35,040 nucleotides of DNA. Origin: Candidatus Heimdallarchaeota archaeon. Its GTDB lineage: Archaea; Asgardarchaeota; Njordarchaeia; Njordarchaeales; JAMOTR01. The first letter of the stretch is position 1. Every line of letters begins with the position of its first letter. A program made the position numbers and the translations under genes. Below, in pieces: positions 33,075 through 35,040 of the stretch. The stretch is taken from assembly GCA_027068385.1 (NCBI GenBank), contig JAMOTR010000038.1:1-35040 (forward strand), written 5' to 3'. The notes beneath the pieces are model-generated. The model was given only the letters and a program-made list of their open reading frames with translations. It did no database searches and was not told where the DNA came from.

Positions 33075-33497
33075 ATGGCCCTGGATAATCTTAAGAAGAA
33101 ATATAAAGACCTAGAGGAGGTCCTCACGTTCTTAGAGGAGGCGAGCGAGTCCTTCGATCGGATAGCCGCGGGTAGACGCTCCGATAGGGAAGCAGAAACG
33201 ATAGAAGAAGCCGTTAAAGAGGCGCTAGAAGAGGACGTTCAGTCCATATATGTAAGAGAGGCGGACGTCACGTTATCGCGCGTCCCTATAGATGGCTCGG
33301 AAAGTATACCTTCGCTCATCGATAAGGTAGAGAACGAATTGGGAGGCTACGATCCTGTGACTAGTCTCGTGCGTGAGATATCTAAGCTCTCCGCGATAAT
33401 ATGCGAAAACCCGAACGTGCTCCTTAACGCTTCTCCGGACGCTTTAGCGGGCCTTCTTTACTACCTAAGGATGGTCCTCAACAAGAAGAAAGAATAG
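33075..33497 (+). CDS. Unrecognised small acidic, helical protein
   Basis: 140 residues, mostly helical and acidic: KKKYKDLEEVLTFLEEASES at the start, EAETIEEAVKEALEEDVQ in the middle, and a C-terminal helix LAGLLYYLRMVLNKKKE. A short beta-like stretch (SIYVREADVTLSRVPID) sits between. No metal or catalytic motif is visible. It follows the previous small gene by 45 bases, and the three genes from 31502 to 33497 look like one set. Its size and composition would suit a complex subunit or adaptor. Function unknown. Confidence 0.6.
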   Translation: MALDNLKKKYKDLEEVLTFLEEASESFDRIAAGRRSDREAETIEEAVKEALEEDVQSIYVREADVTLSRVPIDGSESIPSLIDKVENELGGYDPVTSLVREISKLSAIICENPNVLLNASPDALAGLLYYLRMVLNKKKE

Positions 33498-33570
33498 GCA
33501 CGTTTTTAGAGCTCAAAAAAGATTCCTCTAAGCGGTTTTCGTATAGGTACTAGGGCTAAAAGGGTTAGAA

Positions 33571-33578
33571 CTTTAAAA
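33571..33578 (+). promoter_or_regulatory. TATA-like promoter element for the gene at 33600
   Basis: CTTTAAAA lies 22-29 bases before the ATG at 33600, with purine-rich GTTAGAA just upstream as a possible BRE. The spacing predicts a leaderless transcript. Confidence 0.5.
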
Positions 33579-33599
33579 ACAACCGTAACACCCTTAAGT

Positions 33600-34385
33600 A
33601 TGCCCGGTTCGCTAGTAATCCCTGACGTCTCGGCTAGGAAGCTCTATGAGTACCGGGTAGCGGGTAAGTCCGCCGACGAAGTAGGAGGGAATTATGGACG
33701 TGCCATTCGCGTATTAGAAGAACTTGGCGTGGAAAGAAGGCCGGACATGACCTACCCCGAGTTCGTAGAGGCCGTACGGAACGCGATGCCTGATAACATC
33801 AAGAGCGCCTTCACGATCGCCTACAGCCTCGTAAGCTCCGTCGGAAAGGTAACCCCCGACTCCCTATACTCCGTAGCCCGCCGCTTAAAGCGGGTAGGAA
33901 TACGCAAGGTCACCCTCGGCTTCCTACTAGGACTGCTCAAGGGAATCAAGATACCTGGTCCCGCTAGGATACCCACCGGATCCTTCGATGAGGACCCCGT
34001 GGCCGTAACGCTAAACGAGCTAGGTGGAATCGCTAAGGTGCGCGACGTCGTTAAGAGGCTAGAGAATAAGGGATACAAGGAGCCCAGGAAGCTACTCGTG
34101 GACTCCTTCCTAAACAAGAAGTTCTTCCCCATCCCCGAGGGCAAGCGTAGTCCTACCCTACCGCCTCACCGGTACGAGGTGCTCAAGCTAGCTATCGAGA
34201 AGGGATCCGTAGAGGAGACCACGGACGAGTTCATCAAGATCTCCGTACCTAAGACGGAGCTAGAGGACGCCGAGATGAAGCACTTCAATGCCGTCACCGG
34301 CCTAGTGGAGGATCGCGACGCTGATTACCTAGTGCTCGTCCCCATCAAGGATAACATACGCATAATCAGCGAGAAGCTCCTATGA
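33600..34385 (+). CDS. Unrecognised soluble protein with its own promoter
   Basis: 261 residues. The N-terminal third is helical (VSARKLYEYRVAGKSADEVG, RAIRVLEELGVERRP). The middle has SVARRLKRVGIRKVTLGFLL, then GIKIPGPARIPTGSF and a winged-helix-like LNELGGIAKVRDVVKRLENK (local context: VRDVVKRLENKGY). The end is ADYLVLVPIKDNIRIISEKLL. The winged-helix resemblance is only by eye. Codon choice is strongly biased (CTA, GTA, CTC, AAG, few AT-rich third positions compared with neighbours), as for the AOR gene, which can mean high expression. It has a good TATA-like element 22-29 bases upstream. I recognise no family. Confidence 0.65.
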   Translation: MPGSLVIPDVSARKLYEYRVAGKSADEVGGNYGRAIRVLEELGVERRPDMTYPEFVEAVRNAMPDNIKSAFTIAYSLVSSVGKVTPDSLYSVARRLKRVGIRKVTLGFLLGLLKGIKIPGPARIPTGSFDEDPVAVTLNELGGIAKVRDVVKRLENKGYKEPRKLLVDSFLNKKFFPIPEGKRSPTLPPHRYEVLKLAIEKGSVEETTDEFIKISVPKTELEDAEMKHFNAVTGLVEDRDADYLVLVPIKDNIRIISEKLL

Positions 34386-34416
34386 TTTTTGATCCCGAAT
34401 TTTTAGCGTTTTACTT

Positions 34417-35040
34417 ATGAAGGTAGTTGAGGTAGACGAGAAGCGTAAGATGATTAAGGTTGTACCCGAAAACGTCGAGGATCTGTATCTCTTATCTCAG
34501 ACGATCCTACCGGGAGATCGCGTATTAGCTAGGACGACTAGAAAGATCAAACGCGAAGACGGGGAGAGTAAACGTATACCCATGGATCTAGAGATCGAGG
34601 TCGAGAGTATAGGGTTCCACGAGTTTGGGGGCTTACGCATACACGGTCGCATCGTGAGGGGCCCGAAGAATTTAGTCCCTATAGGCTCTTATCATACGAT
34701 TACGATCAACAAATACCAAGAGCTTACGATATTCAAGTCACGCGGGTTCGAGAGCGCGCTTAAGAAGTTCGAAGAGGCTTCCTTGCCCCCTAAGAAGGTG
34801 CTCATTATATCATTAGATCACGATGAGGCGTCGATCGTGTTACTAGACGGAAGGAACATGGAGACGGTCGCGGAGATTAGATCGAACATACCCGGGAAAC
34901 ATTATCAGACGGGAGAGAAATACGATAGCCTCATCAAAGCATATTTCTCCGAGATACTTAGGGAGGCGAAGAAGTACGAGAACGTGGACGGAATCATCGT
35001 AGCAGGCCCGGGACAGATAAAGGAAGATTTCTTAGAACGG
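34417..35040 (+). CDS. pelA: Pelota (Dom34) ribosome rescue factor, partial
   Basis: The first 208 residues are present and the gene runs off the right edge. MKVVEVDEKRKMIKVVPENV, then EDLYLLSQTILPGD, the segment VLARTTRKIK, and the later FHEFGGLRIHGRIVRGPKNL are typical of Pelota. It is the eRF1-like protein that, with aEF1A/ABCE1 in archaea, frees stalled ribosomes on broken mRNA. The N-terminal Sm-like domain (about residues 1-130) and most of the central domain are visible; it lacks the GGQ loop, as Pelota does. The ATG is 31 bases after the previous stop, with a short T5 run between. Confidence 0.92.
   Translation, partial: MKVVEVDEKRKMIKVVPENVEDLYLLSQTILPGDRVLARTTRKIKREDGESKRIPMDLEIEVESIGFHEFGGLRIHGRIVRGPKNLVPIGSYHTITINKYQELTIFKSRGFESALKKFEEASLPPKKVLIISLDHDEASIVLLDGRNMETVAEIRSNIPGKHYQTGEKYDSLIKAYFSEILREAKKYENVDGIIVAGPGQIKEDFLER

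Noticed and set aside
1..35040. CRISPR repeat-spacer array
   Set aside because: I looked for regularly spaced 24-37 base repeats, especially around 20.7-25.7 kb, and found none. The intergenic spaces are too short to hold an array.
1..35040. Insertion sequence, transposase or integrase near the CRISPR-like genes
   Set aside because: No transposase-like protein, terminal inverted repeats or target duplications were seen. The three genes have base and codon use close to their neighbours.

Overview
The window comes from an archaeon, most likely a thermophilic member of the Thermoproteota or a related deep lineage. I cannot name the genus. Evidence: ribosomal protein eL33 (L35Ae), Pelota, Kae1, a V/A-type ATP synthase B subunit, a Trm112-like protein, a tungsten-type aldehyde ferredoxin oxidoreductase, and a complex I-like enzyme without NuoEFG. 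Signals are archaeal: TATA-like boxes about 25 bases before short-leader or leaderless starts, and Shine-Dalgarno sequences (GGTGAT, GGAGGTGA) that often contain the stop codon of the preceding gene. Genes are tightly packed. No gene-free stretch exceeds 300 bases, and I see no insertion sequence or CRISPR array.

Layout. 1-4.6 kb (+): end of an unknown gene, a membrane protein, an AOR-family tungsten oxidoreductase, and an M14 deacylase/HD fusion. 4.6-13.3 kb: eleven complex I-like genes in two divergent blocks, nuoL-M-N leftward and nuoA-B-C-D-H-I-J-K rightward, around a shared AT-rich promoter with an inverted repeat. 13.3-15.4 kb (-): L35Ae, an unknown membrane protein and ornithine carbamoyltransferase. 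15.4-18.3 kb (+): an unknown protein, MtnA, CutA, a secreted or anchored protein and a Trm112-like protein, with a tRNA-Ser antisense to the CutA reading frame. 18.1-20.7 kb (-): ATP synthase B and a DUF711 protein. 20.8-25.7 kb (+): three genes for a type III CRISPR-like effector (Cas10-like, Csm3-like, Csm4-like). 25.7-30.2 kb (-): a phosphohexomutase/RuBisCO-like fusion, then a membrane-segment/Kae1 fusion. 30.3-35.0 kb (+): an M20 deacylase, four unknown proteins and the start of Pelota.

How it fits together. The complex I block plus AOR suggests ferredoxin-linked energy metabolism, but no NADH or F420 input module is present. MtnA and the RuBisCO-like domain could both act on methylthioribose or ribose phosphates. 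The most unusual items are: (1) a RuBisCO-like domain without the carbamylated lysine, fused in frame to a phosphomutase; (2) a minimal type III effector in which the Cas10 cyclase motif and probably the Csm3 catalytic aspartate are lost while an HD dyad remains; (3) Kae1 fused behind a multi-pass membrane domain.

Caution: at three places (18204-18209, 26737-26741, 28890-28895) one extra base in an A/T run would restore a stop codon near a domain or gene boundary. Homopolymer under-calling could therefore explain two of the fusions and one long overlap. The reads should be checked before these are treated as biology.
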